In this document: positions 56,893 to 64,000 of the stretch, piece by piece | How the letters are laid out: every line of letters begins with the position of its first letter | How positions within the stretch are numbered: position 1 is the first letter of the stretch | Origin: DASUPK01 sp963800285 | Lineage (GTDB): Bacteria; Actinomycetota; Thermoleophilia; Solirubrobacterales; 70-9 | Length of the DNA stretch: 64,000 nucleotides | Assembly (NCBI GenBank): GCA_963800285.1 | Contig: CAWDAL010000012.1 | Coordinates: 1 to 64,000 of the forward strand | Reading direction: 5' to 3' | The notes under the pieces: model-generated | Databases searched by the model: none | What the model was told of the DNA's origin: nothing | What the model saw: only the letters and a program-made list of their open reading frames with translations | Position numbers and translations under genes: made by a program

Positions 56893-57789
56893 CTAGGCCG
56901 CTACGGGCTCCAGGCGCTCCTCGACCCACTTGGTCGAGGCGATGTGCTTCTTCATGCCCAGCTCATTCGGCGAGAAGCCGAGGGCGAGGCCGACGAGCTG
57001 GGGAAGATGCAGCACGGCCAGCCCGAGGTCCCGGTTGACGACCTTGGCGGCCTCCGGCTGCTGCATGTCGAGGTTGAGATGGCAGAGCGGGCAGGGGGTG
57101 ACCAGGCAGTCCGCGTCGGCGTCGATCGCGTCGCCGATGTGGGTGCCGGCCTGCCGCAGCGAGACCTCGCGGGCCATCGTGATGATCGGGAAGCCGCAGC
57201 ACTTGCGGGCGCCGTCGTACTGGACGACCTCGCCACCGAGCGCCTCGATCAGGCGGTCGAGGTAGAGGTCCCTCTCGGGGTGCTCCTCGTACCCGAGCCG
57301 GTGCTTGGGTCGCAGGATGTAGCAGCCATAGAAAGGGCCGACCTTCAGACCGCCCAGCGGGCGCTGCACCTGCTCGGAGAGGCGGTCGAGGCCGTAATCC
57401 TCGACGAGTACCCAGAGGAAGTTCTTGTTCGAGAAGCCCTCCGGGTCGTAGGAGAGGCCCTCTTCCGCAAGGGTCTCGTTGATGTGCGAACGGTACTCGG
57501 AGTCCCGCAGCCGCTGCTGGCACTCCGACTGGGCGCCCTGGCAGGTGGAGCAGATGTTCATCATCGGCAGCCCGGTCTGCTGGGCGAGCGCGAAGGTCCG
57601 CGCGTTGAGGGTGTCCGCGAGCTCCTGGTTGTGCTCGGCGATCACGCCGGCGCCGCAGCAGTTGGCCCGGTCGAGCTCGACCAGCTCGATGCCGAGCCTC
57701 TCGGCGACCAGGCCCATCGACCCGTGCAGCTCGGTGGTGAAGCCGCGGCTGACGCAGCCCGGCCAGTAGGCCATCTTCAACTCGCTCAC
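56893..57789 (-). CDS. HdrB-like subunit of succinate dehydrogenase (SdhE-type anchor)
   Basis: The product has 298 residues. Two CCG domains, as in HdrB, are visible: the first with YWPGCVSRG, ANCCGAGVI and CSTCQGAQSEC, the second with FYGCYILRP, RKCCGFP and CPLCHLNLD. In type-E succinate:quinone reductases such a subunit replaces the usual membrane anchors and binds iron-sulfur or zinc. It is the last of three genes, overlapping the iron-sulfur subunit gene by 4 bases. No cytochrome b-type anchor is encoded in this cluster. Confidence 0.85.
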   Translation of the reverse strand: MSELKMAYWPGCVSRGFTTELHGSMGLVAERLGIELVELDRANCCGAGVIAEHNQELADTLNARTFALAQQTGLPMMNICSTCQGAQSECQQRLRDSEYRSHINETLAEEGLSYDPEGFSNKNFLWVLVEDYGLDRLSEQVQRPLGGLKVGPFYGCYILRPKHRLGYEEHPERDLYLDRLIEALGGEVVQYDGARKCCGFPIITMAREVSLRQAGTHIGDAIDADADCLVTPCPLCHLNLDMQQPEAAKVVNRDLGLAVLHLPQLVGLALGFSPNELGMKKHIASTKWVEERLEPVAA

Positions 57790-59033
57790 GATCCTCCTCC
57801 CGGGGAGAGCCCCGCGTCGGTGCCGGGCCTGGACTCGGCGTCGGTGATCTCGTCAGGCTCCGGCTGGACCTCCGCCTCCGGCACGGCCTCGCCCTCGGGC
57901 ACGCTCTCGTCGGCGTCCGCCTCCTCGCCGCGGATGTAGAGGTTGAGCTCCACCTGGTGCTGCTCGGTGTGCGCGTAGATCCGCTTGACGTGGTTCTGTG
58001 CGTCGCCGGGCAGCTTGGGGTGGACGCCGGGGATCAGCTTGGGAAGCGAGCGCATCTTGCCGGTCCGGATGCCGCGGATCGCCGTCGGGATCGACTCGAG
58101 CAGCCCCTTGATCGCCCCGTGCTTCGGCATCAGCTTGCCCTTCACGCCCGGCGCCAGTGACTCCTGCAGGAGGAGTGCCTCGTCGAGCGTGCCCTTCTTC
58201 TCGATGATCTTCGTGAAGGCCTCCATGTGGTTGCGGCCGTGGTTCTGGTCGTGGATGTCCTCTTCGTCCGCCGCCCGGCGCAGACGCATGATCTGGTCCA
58301 TCGGCGCCACGCCCTTGGGGCAGGCGTCGATGCACGAGAAGCAGTGGGTGCAGTCGTAGATCCCGTGCGGGTCCTGCGAGAGGTCGTGGAGGCGCTCCAC
58401 AGTCTCGGCATCTCTTGGATCGCCGACGAAGCGGTAGGCCTTCGCAAGCGCGGCGGGGCCGATGAAGTCGGGGTCGGCCTCCATCGAGAGGCAGGAGGAG
58501 ACGCAGGCGCCGCACTGGATGCAGGCCATCGACTGGGTGATGTCGATCATCGACTCGGGCGGGACGACGTACTCGCGCTCGGGCGGGTCGCCCTCCGGGA
58601 GCAGCCACGGGGTGACCCGGCGGATCTTGGTCCAGTGGGTGGACTCCATGTCCGTGACCAGGTCCTTGATCACCGGCATGTTCCCCATCGGCTCGACCAC
58701 GATCTCGGGCTTGCCGCCGTTCGAGGAGCTCTCCGTCTTGTCGCCGCCGACCTGCGCCCCGACCGCGTGGCTCTCGGCGTACGACTGGGCCTCCTCGAGC
58801 ATCGTCTTGCAGGCGAGGGTCGACTGGCCGTTGATCTTCATCCCGCAGGAGCCGCAGATCGCGGCCCGGCAGGAGCAGCGGACGGCGAGCGATCCGTCGT
58901 CGCGGTCCTTCGCCTGCAGGAGGCCGTCGAGGACCGAGAGGGTGGGGTCGAGATCGACGTCGAAGGTCTCCCAGTAGGGACCCTCCGCCTCCTCCGGCTG
59001 GAAGCGCCTGACTTTCAGAGTGAACTCAGCCAT
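57786..59033 (-). CDS. sdhB: Succinate dehydrogenase/fumarate reductase iron-sulfur subunit (long form)
   Basis: The product has 415 residues, well above the usual 240. The N-terminal 2Fe-2S ferredoxin domain has CSCRAAICGSC and a later Cys in LACKTM. Cluster motifs CIQCGACVSSC and CTHCFSCIDACPKG follow. The extra C-terminal 130 residues contain a conserved-looking GIRTGKMRSLPKLIPGVHPK region and an acidic Glu/Asp/Pro tail, which HdrB-partnered SdhB proteins often carry. It passes electrons from the flavoprotein to the membrane subunit. A hairpin-rich gap of 106 bases separates it from sdhA. Confidence 0.9.
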   Translation of the reverse strand: MAEFTLKVRRFQPEEAEGPYWETFDVDLDPTLSVLDGLLQAKDRDDGSLAVRCSCRAAICGSCGMKINGQSTLACKTMLEEAQSYAESHAVGAQVGGDKTESSSNGGKPEIVVEPMGNMPVIKDLVTDMESTHWTKIRRVTPWLLPEGDPPEREYVVPPESMIDITQSMACIQCGACVSSCLSMEADPDFIGPAALAKAYRFVGDPRDAETVERLHDLSQDPHGIYDCTHCFSCIDACPKGVAPMDQIMRLRRAADEEDIHDQNHGRNHMEAFTKIIEKKGTLDEALLLQESLAPGVKGKLMPKHGAIKGLLESIPTAIRGIRTGKMRSLPKLIPGVHPKLPGDAQNHVKRIYAHTEQHQVELNLYIRGEEADADESVPEGEAVPEAEVQPEPDEITDAESRPGTDAGLSPGGGS

Positions 59034-59047
59034 CTTTTCCCAGCCTA

Positions 59048-59125
59048 ACGGCCGCCAGGCCGATCCATTTTGGAGCGAAGGGCGAAGCCCCTAGCGACTC
59101 ATGTGGGTTGGCCGCCAGCGGCCGT
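59048..59125. repeat. Inverted and direct repeats in the sdhA-sdhB gap
   Basis: ACGGCCGC (59048-59055) and GCGGCCGT (59118-59125) are reverse complements, and GGCCGCCAG is also directly repeated (59050-59058, 59110-59118). They frame almost the whole gap between sdhA and sdhB. The stem could set the mRNA ratio of the two genes by processing or partial termination. Confidence 0.35.
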
Positions 59126-59139
59126 GACTGATTCATGTC

Positions 59140-60828
59140 CTAGTACGTCCGCTCCTGAGGCTCCCACTGGGTGATCGTCACGTCCGAGTAGCTGATCTCG
59201 GGGCCGTCGTCGGTCCGGCTCAGGTCGATGTGCTTGAGCCACTCCTCGTCGTTGCGCTCCGGGAAGTCGGTGCGGAACTGCGCTCCCCGGCTCTCGGTGC
59301 GGTGGATCGCGCCCACGCAGGTGCACTCCGCAAGCTCGAGCATGTAGCTGAGCTCGAGCGCGCCGAGGATGTCCTGGTTGAACACCGAGCCCTTGTCGTC
59401 GACGTAGGCGCTCTCGGCCTCCTCCTTGAGGCGCTTGACCGTCTCGAGCGCCTGGTCGAGGCCCTCGGCGTCGCGGAAGACGGCGACCTTCGAGTCCATC
59501 GCCTGGCCGAGCTCCTTGCGGATCTCGGACACCCGGCGGCCGGAGCCCTTCTCCCGGGAGAGGATTCCGTCGACCCGAGCCTGCTCGTCGTTCAGGAGCG
59601 TGTGCGGAACATGGGTCTGCTCGCGGCCCTTCGCGCGGCTCGCCGCGTCGACGCCGGATCGGCGTCCGAAGATCAGCGTGTCGAGCAGCGAGTTGGCGCC
59701 CAGGCGGTTGCCGCCGTGGACCGAGACGCAGGCGACCTCCCCGGCCGCATAGAGGCCGGGGACGTTGGTGCGGCCGTCGCTGTCGGTCTTCACGCCGCCC
59801 ATCGTGTAGTGGTTGCCCGGCTTGATGTGGATCGGCTCCTTGGTGATGTCGACCCCGGCGAAGTCCCGCCCGACCAGGACGATCTCCCGCAGCGCCTCGT
59901 GGATCCGCTTGCGCGGCACCACCGTGATGTCGAGCGCCACGGTCCCGTCGGGGAAGCCGCGGCCCTCGTTGATCTCGGTCTGCTCGGCGCGGGAGACGAC
60001 GTCGCGCGAGGCGAGCTCCATCTTGTTGGGCGCGTAGCGCTCCATGAAGCGCTCGCCCTTCGCGTTCAGCAGGTGTGCGCCCTCGCCCCGTGCGCCCTCG
60101 GTGATCAGGAAGCCCTTGCCCGCCAGCGTGGTCGGGTGGTACTGGATCATCTCCATGTCCATCAGCTTGGCCCCGACGTCGTAGGCCTGGGCCATGCCGT
60201 CGCCGGTGCAGATCAGGGCGTTGGTGGTCGGCTGCCAGATCTGCCCGGTTCCGCCGGTGGCCATGATCACGGCCTTCGCCCCGAAATGCTCCATGGAGCC
60301 GTCGCGGAGGTTCCTGCAGATCGCGCCGATGCAGTTGCCGTCGTCGTCGAGCGCGAGGCCGGTCGTGAACCACTCCTCGTAGCGCGCGACGTCCTCGGAG
60401 AACTTCATGAGCTGCTCGTAGAGGACGTGCATGATCGCCTGGCCGGTGATGTCGGCGACGTAGTAGGTCCGGGCCGCCGAGGCGCCGCCGAACGCGCGCG
60501 TCCCGAGCTTGCCCTCCTCGTTGCGGTGGAACGTGACACCGAGGTGCTCGAGATGGAGGAGCTCCTCAGGAGCCGCCTTGCACATGATCTCGACGGCGTC
60601 CTGGTCGGCGAGATAGTCGGCGCCCTTGATCGTGTCGAAGGCGTGCGACTCCCAGGTGTCGTCCTCCTGAAGGGCGGCGTTGATCCCGCCCTGCGCCGCG
60701 TTCGAGTGCGAGCGCACGGGGTGGACCTTGCTCATGATCCCCACCGAGACCCCCTGCTCGGCAGCGGCAAGCGCGGCCCGCTGTCCCGCGAGGCCCGCCC
60801 CGATCACCAGTACGTCATGGTCCGGCAC
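59140..60828 (-). CDS. sdhA: Succinate dehydrogenase/fumarate reductase flavoprotein subunit
   Basis: The product has 562 residues. FAD-binding features: VLVIGAGLAGQRAALAAAEQ at the start and RSHSNAAQGGINAALQ, containing the His that carries covalent FAD. Active-site marks are MIQYHPTTLAGKGFLITEGA, GGVKTDSDGRTNVPGLYAAG and GGNRLGANSLLD. It oxidises succinate to fumarate in the citric acid cycle, or the reverse. GTG 60828, 9-14 bases after a TATAGGAT-like -10 (60836-60843). First gene of the sdhA-sdhB-hdrB-like operon. Confidence 0.95.
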   Translation of the reverse strand: MPDHDVLVIGAGLAGQRAALAAAEQGVSVGIMSKVHPVRSHSNAAQGGINAALQEDDTWESHAFDTIKGADYLADQDAVEIMCKAAPEELLHLEHLGVTFHRNEEGKLGTRAFGGASAARTYYVADITGQAIMHVLYEQLMKFSEDVARYEEWFTTGLALDDDGNCIGAICRNLRDGSMEHFGAKAVIMATGGTGQIWQPTTNALICTGDGMAQAYDVGAKLMDMEMIQYHPTTLAGKGFLITEGARGEGAHLLNAKGERFMERYAPNKMELASRDVVSRAEQTEINEGRGFPDGTVALDITVVPRKRIHEALREIVLVGRDFAGVDITKEPIHIKPGNHYTMGGVKTDSDGRTNVPGLYAAGEVACVSVHGGNRLGANSLLDTLIFGRRSGVDAASRAKGREQTHVPHTLLNDEQARVDGILSREKGSGRRVSEIRKELGQAMDSKVAVFRDAEGLDQALETVKRLKEEAESAYVDDKGSVFNQDILGALELSYMLELAECTCVGAIHRTESRGAQFRTDFPERNDEEWLKHIDLSRTDDGPEISYSDVTITQWEPQERTY

Positions 60829-60876
60829 GAGACCGATCCTATAAAGACGGGTCGTGCGGGCGCGGCGTAGGTAGGC

Positions 60877-62064
60877 CTACAGACTCGTATCGGCGCTGCC
60901 GGGGGCCACTGGCCTGAGCGCCTTCCCGATCGCGTCGATCGTGAGCACGCCGCGAATCCGGCCCTCGGAGTCGGTCGCGATCAGGGCCCCGAGCCGCCGC
61001 AGGGCTTCGTTCCCGAGCACGGACTCGAGCGGCTCGTCCTCCCGGACGGTGAGCGTGCCACTGTCATGGGCGAGCACATCGCTGACCACCGACGAGGCGC
61101 GCTCGACGGCGGGGACGTTGTCCGCGGCGCCGCGGTCGACCAGTCCGATGAAGTGGCGGCCGGCGTCGACCACCGGGAACCAGGGGGACCGGTACCGCAG
61201 GAAGTACTCGTCGAGCGCCTGCTCGATCGAGGCGCCCTCCGGGATCGCCACCGGGTCGCGCTCCATCACGTCGGCGACCGAGATTCCCTCGATCCGGCTG
61301 GTGACCGCTGTCTGGGCGAGCGCCCCCTTGGCGGCGCCGCGAAGGATGAAGCCGACGAAGGCGAGCCAGATTCCGCCGAACAGGTCGCCGCGGTAGGCCA
61401 CGAAGTAGCCGAGCCCGCCGACGATCAGAAGGAGGCCGAACCACTCCCCTAGCGTGGCGGCGAAGCGCGTCCCGGAGTTGCGGCTACCGGTACGCCACCA
61501 GGCGATCGCACGGGCGATCCGGCCACCGTCGAGCGGGAAGGCCGGGACCAGGTTGAAGATCAGGACAAGCAGGTTGATGCTGCCGAGCCAGCTCACCAGT
61601 GCCGCGATGCCGGAAGTTCGCGTGTCGCCCTGGGTCAGGACGGCGTGCTTGAACTCATTGCTTCCGGCGAGGGCCAGGCCGACGAGCGCACAGGCGACGA
61701 CGATTACCGCAGTGACCAGAGGCCCGGCGATCGCGATCTTGAACTCGGTGCCGGGGGTGTCCGAGTCCTTCTCGAGGCGGGCGAAGCCACCGAACATCCA
61801 GAGCGTGATCCCGGAGACGCCGATGTTGTGCCGCCGGGCGACGAAGGCGTGCCCGAGCTCGTGCAGGAGGATCGAGGCGAAGAAGAGCGTGGCGCTCGCG
61901 ACTGCGAGGAGATACGGAGCCGACGATCCCTGCGGCTCGTCGAGCACGTCCTTGTAGAAGCCCGACAGCCAGAAGATGATCAGGAAGAGGACGACGAACC
62001 ACGAGTAGTCCACCGCGATCCTGATGCCGCGAATGCGGAACAGCGTGACGCCGCCGCCGGCCAT
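60877..62064 (-). CDS. Site-2 protease (M50 family) with CBS pair
   Basis: The product has 395 residues. The metalloprotease motif HELGHAFVARRHN (about residues 66-78) and the second motif NLVPAFPLDGGRIARAIAWW lie in membrane helices. A C-terminal pair of CBS domains (about 260-390) has VADVMERDPVAIPEGASIEQ and a second around VREDEPLESVLGNEALRRLG. Such proteins cleave membrane-bound anti-sigma factors or clear signal peptides; CBS domains bind adenine nucleotides. ATG 62064 (MAGGGVTLFRIRGI) is the usual start. Confidence 0.9.
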   Translation of the reverse strand: MAGGGVTLFRIRGIRIAVDYSWFVVLFLIIFWLSGFYKDVLDEPQGSSAPYLLAVASATLFFASILLHELGHAFVARRHNIGVSGITLWMFGGFARLEKDSDTPGTEFKIAIAGPLVTAVIVVACALVGLALAGSNEFKHAVLTQGDTRTSGIAALVSWLGSINLLVLIFNLVPAFPLDGGRIARAIAWWRTGSRNSGTRFAATLGEWFGLLLIVGGLGYFVAYRGDLFGGIWLAFVGFILRGAAKGALAQTAVTSRIEGISVADVMERDPVAIPEGASIEQALDEYFLRYRSPWFPVVDAGRHFIGLVDRGAADNVPAVERASSVVSDVLAHDSGTLTVREDEPLESVLGNEALRRLGALIATDSEGRIRGVLTIDAIGKALRPVAPGSADTSL

Positions 62065-62101
62065 GGACCGGAGGTTAGAGGCAGCCGGGTAGCTTTCCCG
62101 C

Positions 62102-63331
62102 ATGGCGACGGAGGCTCCAGCCGGGCGCTCGGCCCCACCGGACGAGGATTGGATGCGCGCGAGGCTCGACGAGCTCTGCTCGTGGGAGCGCGGCTCTGCG
62201 TCCGAGGGTGAGCGCCGCGCCGCCGAATGGCTCGCCGGTCAGCTGCGCGAATACGGCGCTCGCGACGCGCGGGTCGAAGAGGAGGCCGGAGCGAACGGCA
62301 CGTTCTGGTGGCCGATCGGGCTGCTTGCGGGTGCCGCCGCCGTGACCGGACTCGCGGCTCGCCGCGGCGGCCGCGGAACGCGAGCTCTGGCGACGCTCAC
62401 CGGCGCCGCCGCGGCAGCCCTGATCGCGGACGAGCTCCCTCCGGGGAAGCGGCGCTTCCGGCGGCTGCTTCCCAAGCGGAGCGCTCACCACGTCTTCGCG
62501 GAGATCGGCCCGGAGGACGCCGAGCGAACGATTGTCCTCATGGCGCATCACGACGCCGCCCACACCGCCTTCTTCTTCAACCCCGCGATCACTGAGACCG
62601 TGGGCGAGAAGGCCCCCTGGGTCTTCGAGAACAACGACACCAGTCCGCCGCTGATCTGGCCGACCGTCGCCGCACCGGCCCTCGTCGCCGCCGGTGCCGC
62701 GCTCGGCAGCAGGAAGCTGACCGGCCTCGGGTCGTTCCTGTCCGCGGGCGGCGCCGCTTTCATGGCCCACATCGGCGCGGGGGAGGTGGTGCCCGGAGCA
62801 AATGACAACGGCACCGGCTGCATCGCCCAGCTCGCGCTCGCCCGCGCCTTCGCCGAGCACCCTCCGGAGAACACGCGAATCCTCTTCCTCTCCACGTCCG
62901 AGGAGGCGCTCTGCGAGGGGATGGGCCTCTTCATGGAGCGGCACGCGGCCGAGCTGCCGGTCGACAGCACCTTCTTCCTCTGCCTCGACACCGTCGGCTC
63001 GCCCAACCTGCTCGTCCTGCGCGGGGAGGGGATGCTGAAGCTGCGGGAGTACCCAGCGCCGTCACTCGAGCTGATCGATTCGACCGCCGAGGACCTGGGC
63101 ATCGAGCTGGTGCCAAATCTCCGGCTGCGGAATGCGACGGACGGGATCTTCCCGCTCGCCGCCGGCTACCAGTGCGTCTCGGTGGCCTCCTGCAACCGGT
63201 GGAAGAACCCCTCGAACTACCACTGGAGGACGGACACCCCGGAGAACGTGGACTACGTCACCGTGGCCGACGCGGTCAGGCTCTCGGAGGCCGTGATCCG
63301 CAGGCTCGACGACCGCTGGCTCGCGGGCTGA
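62102..63331 (+). CDS. M28-family zinc peptidase
   Basis: The product has 409 residues. The co-catalytic zinc site is recognisable: IVLMAHHDAAHTAFFF (first His and Asp), GANDNGTGCIAQLALARAFA (bridging Asp), LSTSEEALCEGMG (catalytic Glu and ligand), and HWRTDTPENVDYVT near the end (last His). Two hydrophobic segments (about 72-105 and 180-225) suggest membrane association. M28 enzymes are aminopeptidases or carboxypeptidases; the substrate is unknown. ATG 62102; divergent from the site-2 protease gene. Confidence 0.88.
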   Translation: MATEAPAGRSAPPDEDWMRARLDELCSWERGSASEGERRAAEWLAGQLREYGARDARVEEEAGANGTFWWPIGLLAGAAAVTGLAARRGGRGTRALATLTGAAAAALIADELPPGKRRFRRLLPKRSAHHVFAEIGPEDAERTIVLMAHHDAAHTAFFFNPAITETVGEKAPWVFENNDTSPPLIWPTVAAPALVAAGAALGSRKLTGLGSFLSAGGAAFMAHIGAGEVVPGANDNGTGCIAQLALARAFAEHPPENTRILFLSTSEEALCEGMGLFMERHAAELPVDSTFFLCLDTVGSPNLLVLRGEGMLKLREYPAPSLELIDSTAEDLGIELVPNLRLRNATDGIFPLAAGYQCVSVASCNRWKNPSNYHWRTDTPENVDYVTVADAVRLSEAVIRRLDDRWLAG

Positions 63332-63405
63332 GGTAGTCCCAACTGGCGCACCAACGCGTCTGAATTCATCGCCGCCCGCGGTCCGGTCGCACCTACCATC
63401 GGCCG

Positions 63406-64000
63406 ATGGCCACCGAGTACGAACGAACCGAGCGCACCCGGATCTACCGGAAGCCCGGCCGGGGCAGCTACGACCGTGACCTGGTCCACTCGATCCTCGA
63501 TGAGGCGCTCACCTGCCATGTCGGCTTCGTCCAGGACGGACAGCCCTACGTCATCCCCACGATCCACGCCCGGGTGGGGGAGACCCTGTACCTGCACGGC
63601 GCCCGCGGCAATCGGATGCTCAATGCTCTGACCGACGGCACTCCGTGCTGCGTGACCGTCACCCTCGTTGACGAGCTGGTCCTGGCCCGCGCCGCTCTCC
63701 ATCACTCGCTCAACTACCGCTCGGTGATGGTGCTCGGGACGGCGAGCGAGGTCACCGAGCCCGGCCAGAAGGAGGATGCCCTGCGCTCCGTGGTGGAGCA
63801 CATCGCAGCCGGCCGGAGCGACGAGATCCGCCGAGCCGACGACACGGACCTCCGGTCGACCAGGGTCCTGTCGATCCCGATCGAGGAGGCATCGGCGAAG
63901 GTGCGCACCGGACCGCCGGCCGACGAGGAGGCGGATCTGCGTCTGCCCCATTGGGCCGGGCAGCTCCCGCTCAAGCAGTCCATGGGCGAGCCGATTCCGG
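63406..64000 (+). CDS. PPOX-family FMN-binding protein (NimA-like), 3' end outside window
   Basis: The frame is open from ATG 63406 to the window end (198 codons). The FMN-binding split-barrel pattern is ALTCHVGFVQDGQPYVIPTI, then LYLHGARGNRMLNALTDGTP and CCVTVTLVDELVLARAALHH, SLNYRSVMVLGTASEV. This is the nitroimidazole reductase/pyridoxamine oxidase-like group, which binds flavin and reduces diverse substrates. The end with LPHWAGQLPLKQ matches members' C-terminal part, so little is missing. Coding is clear from GC at third positions. Confidence 0.85.
   Translation, partial: MATEYERTERTRIYRKPGRGSYDRDLVHSILDEALTCHVGFVQDGQPYVIPTIHARVGETLYLHGARGNRMLNALTDGTPCCVTVTLVDELVLARAALHHSLNYRSVMVLGTASEVTEPGQKEDALRSVVEHIAAGRSDEIRRADDTDLRSTRVLSIPIEEASAKVRTGPPADEEADLRLPHWAGQLPLKQSMGEPIP

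Noticed and set aside
59230..60870. 546-codon open frame opposite sdhA
   Set aside because: Antisense shadow of a certain flavoprotein gene.

Overview
This is a 64 kb piece of a high-GC chromosome. It is most likely from the actinobacterial class Thermoleophilia (Solirubrobacterales or a close relative). The clues are very high GC at third codon positions, many GTG starts, DUF6351 and DUF6458-type proteins, a type-E succinate dehydrogenase with an HdrB-like subunit, and several secreted proteins with lysine/cysteine tails (KKKCKKK-like). The placement is inferred from gene content, not from a marker gene. I see no rRNA, CRISPR array, replication origin or complete insertion sequence.

1-9.8 kb, accessory region. 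The window opens inside the 3' half of a tRNA-Ser(CGA) gene. The same roughly 60-nt 3' half recurs at 5443-5504 and 9769-9828 with no 5' half, giving three direct repeats that bound two segments of 5.4 and 4.3 kb. This is the footprint expected of two elements integrated in tandem at a tRNA-Ser site. Segment 1 also carries inverted arrays of the 8-mer GTCAACGC at an exact 10-bp pitch near both ends (190-207 and 5319-5346), which look like integrase arm sites. It contains an IS110 transposase remnant, a gene fragment, a secreted DUF6351 hydrolase-like protein, a dodecin and a frameshifted SnoaL-like gene. Segment 2 carries a NarL-type two-component system, a small lipoprotein and a membrane protein. 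No integrase gene is visible in either segment.

9.9-28 kb, mixed housekeeping and envelope genes: a PfkB-type sugar kinase, PiT phosphate transporter with DUF47 partner, SDR and zinc alcohol dehydrogenase pair, a GST-fold protein head-to-head with AlgH/UPF0301, a ZIP transporter, a TreT-like glycosyltransferase, an ECF sigma/anti-sigma pair, beta-carbonic anhydrase, a secreted cysteine-repeat protein, divergent beta-propeller genes, an FKBP isomerase, a tightly overlapped TetR/secreted protein/sulfatase operon, and tRNA-Val(CAC).

28-38.6 kb: MMPL exporter, pdxH, a TetR regulator with an operator-like palindrome on its start codon, an ECF42-type sigma factor with YCII partner, a GT1 glycosyltransferase, an isolated GspE/PilB ATPase, SRP RNA, a frameshifted small gene, a YHYH lipoprotein and a TfoX-N protein.

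38.7-44.2 kb: the dnaX-ybaB-recR recombination/replication operon is flanked on both sides by four secreted proteins with Lys/Cys tracts. 44.2-50.2 kb: DUF6458 protein, diguanylate cyclase, PadR-MMPL pair and an ABC-2 exporter. 50.2-52.6 kb: aspartate kinase and aspartate-semialdehyde dehydrogenase, the shared entry to Lys/Thr/Met synthesis. 52.6-56.8 kb: a 5'-truncated phosphoesterase, a CPA1 antiporter, a SHOCT membrane protein and a SnoaL-like protein. 56.9-60.8 kb: the sdhA-sdhB-hdrB-like operon. 60.9-64 kb: a site-2 protease with CBS domains, an M28 peptidase and a PPOX-family flavoprotein cut by the window end.

Two genes (4799-5250 and 36912-37183) are each broken by one missing base in a short G run, so some breaks may be assembly errors rather than biology.
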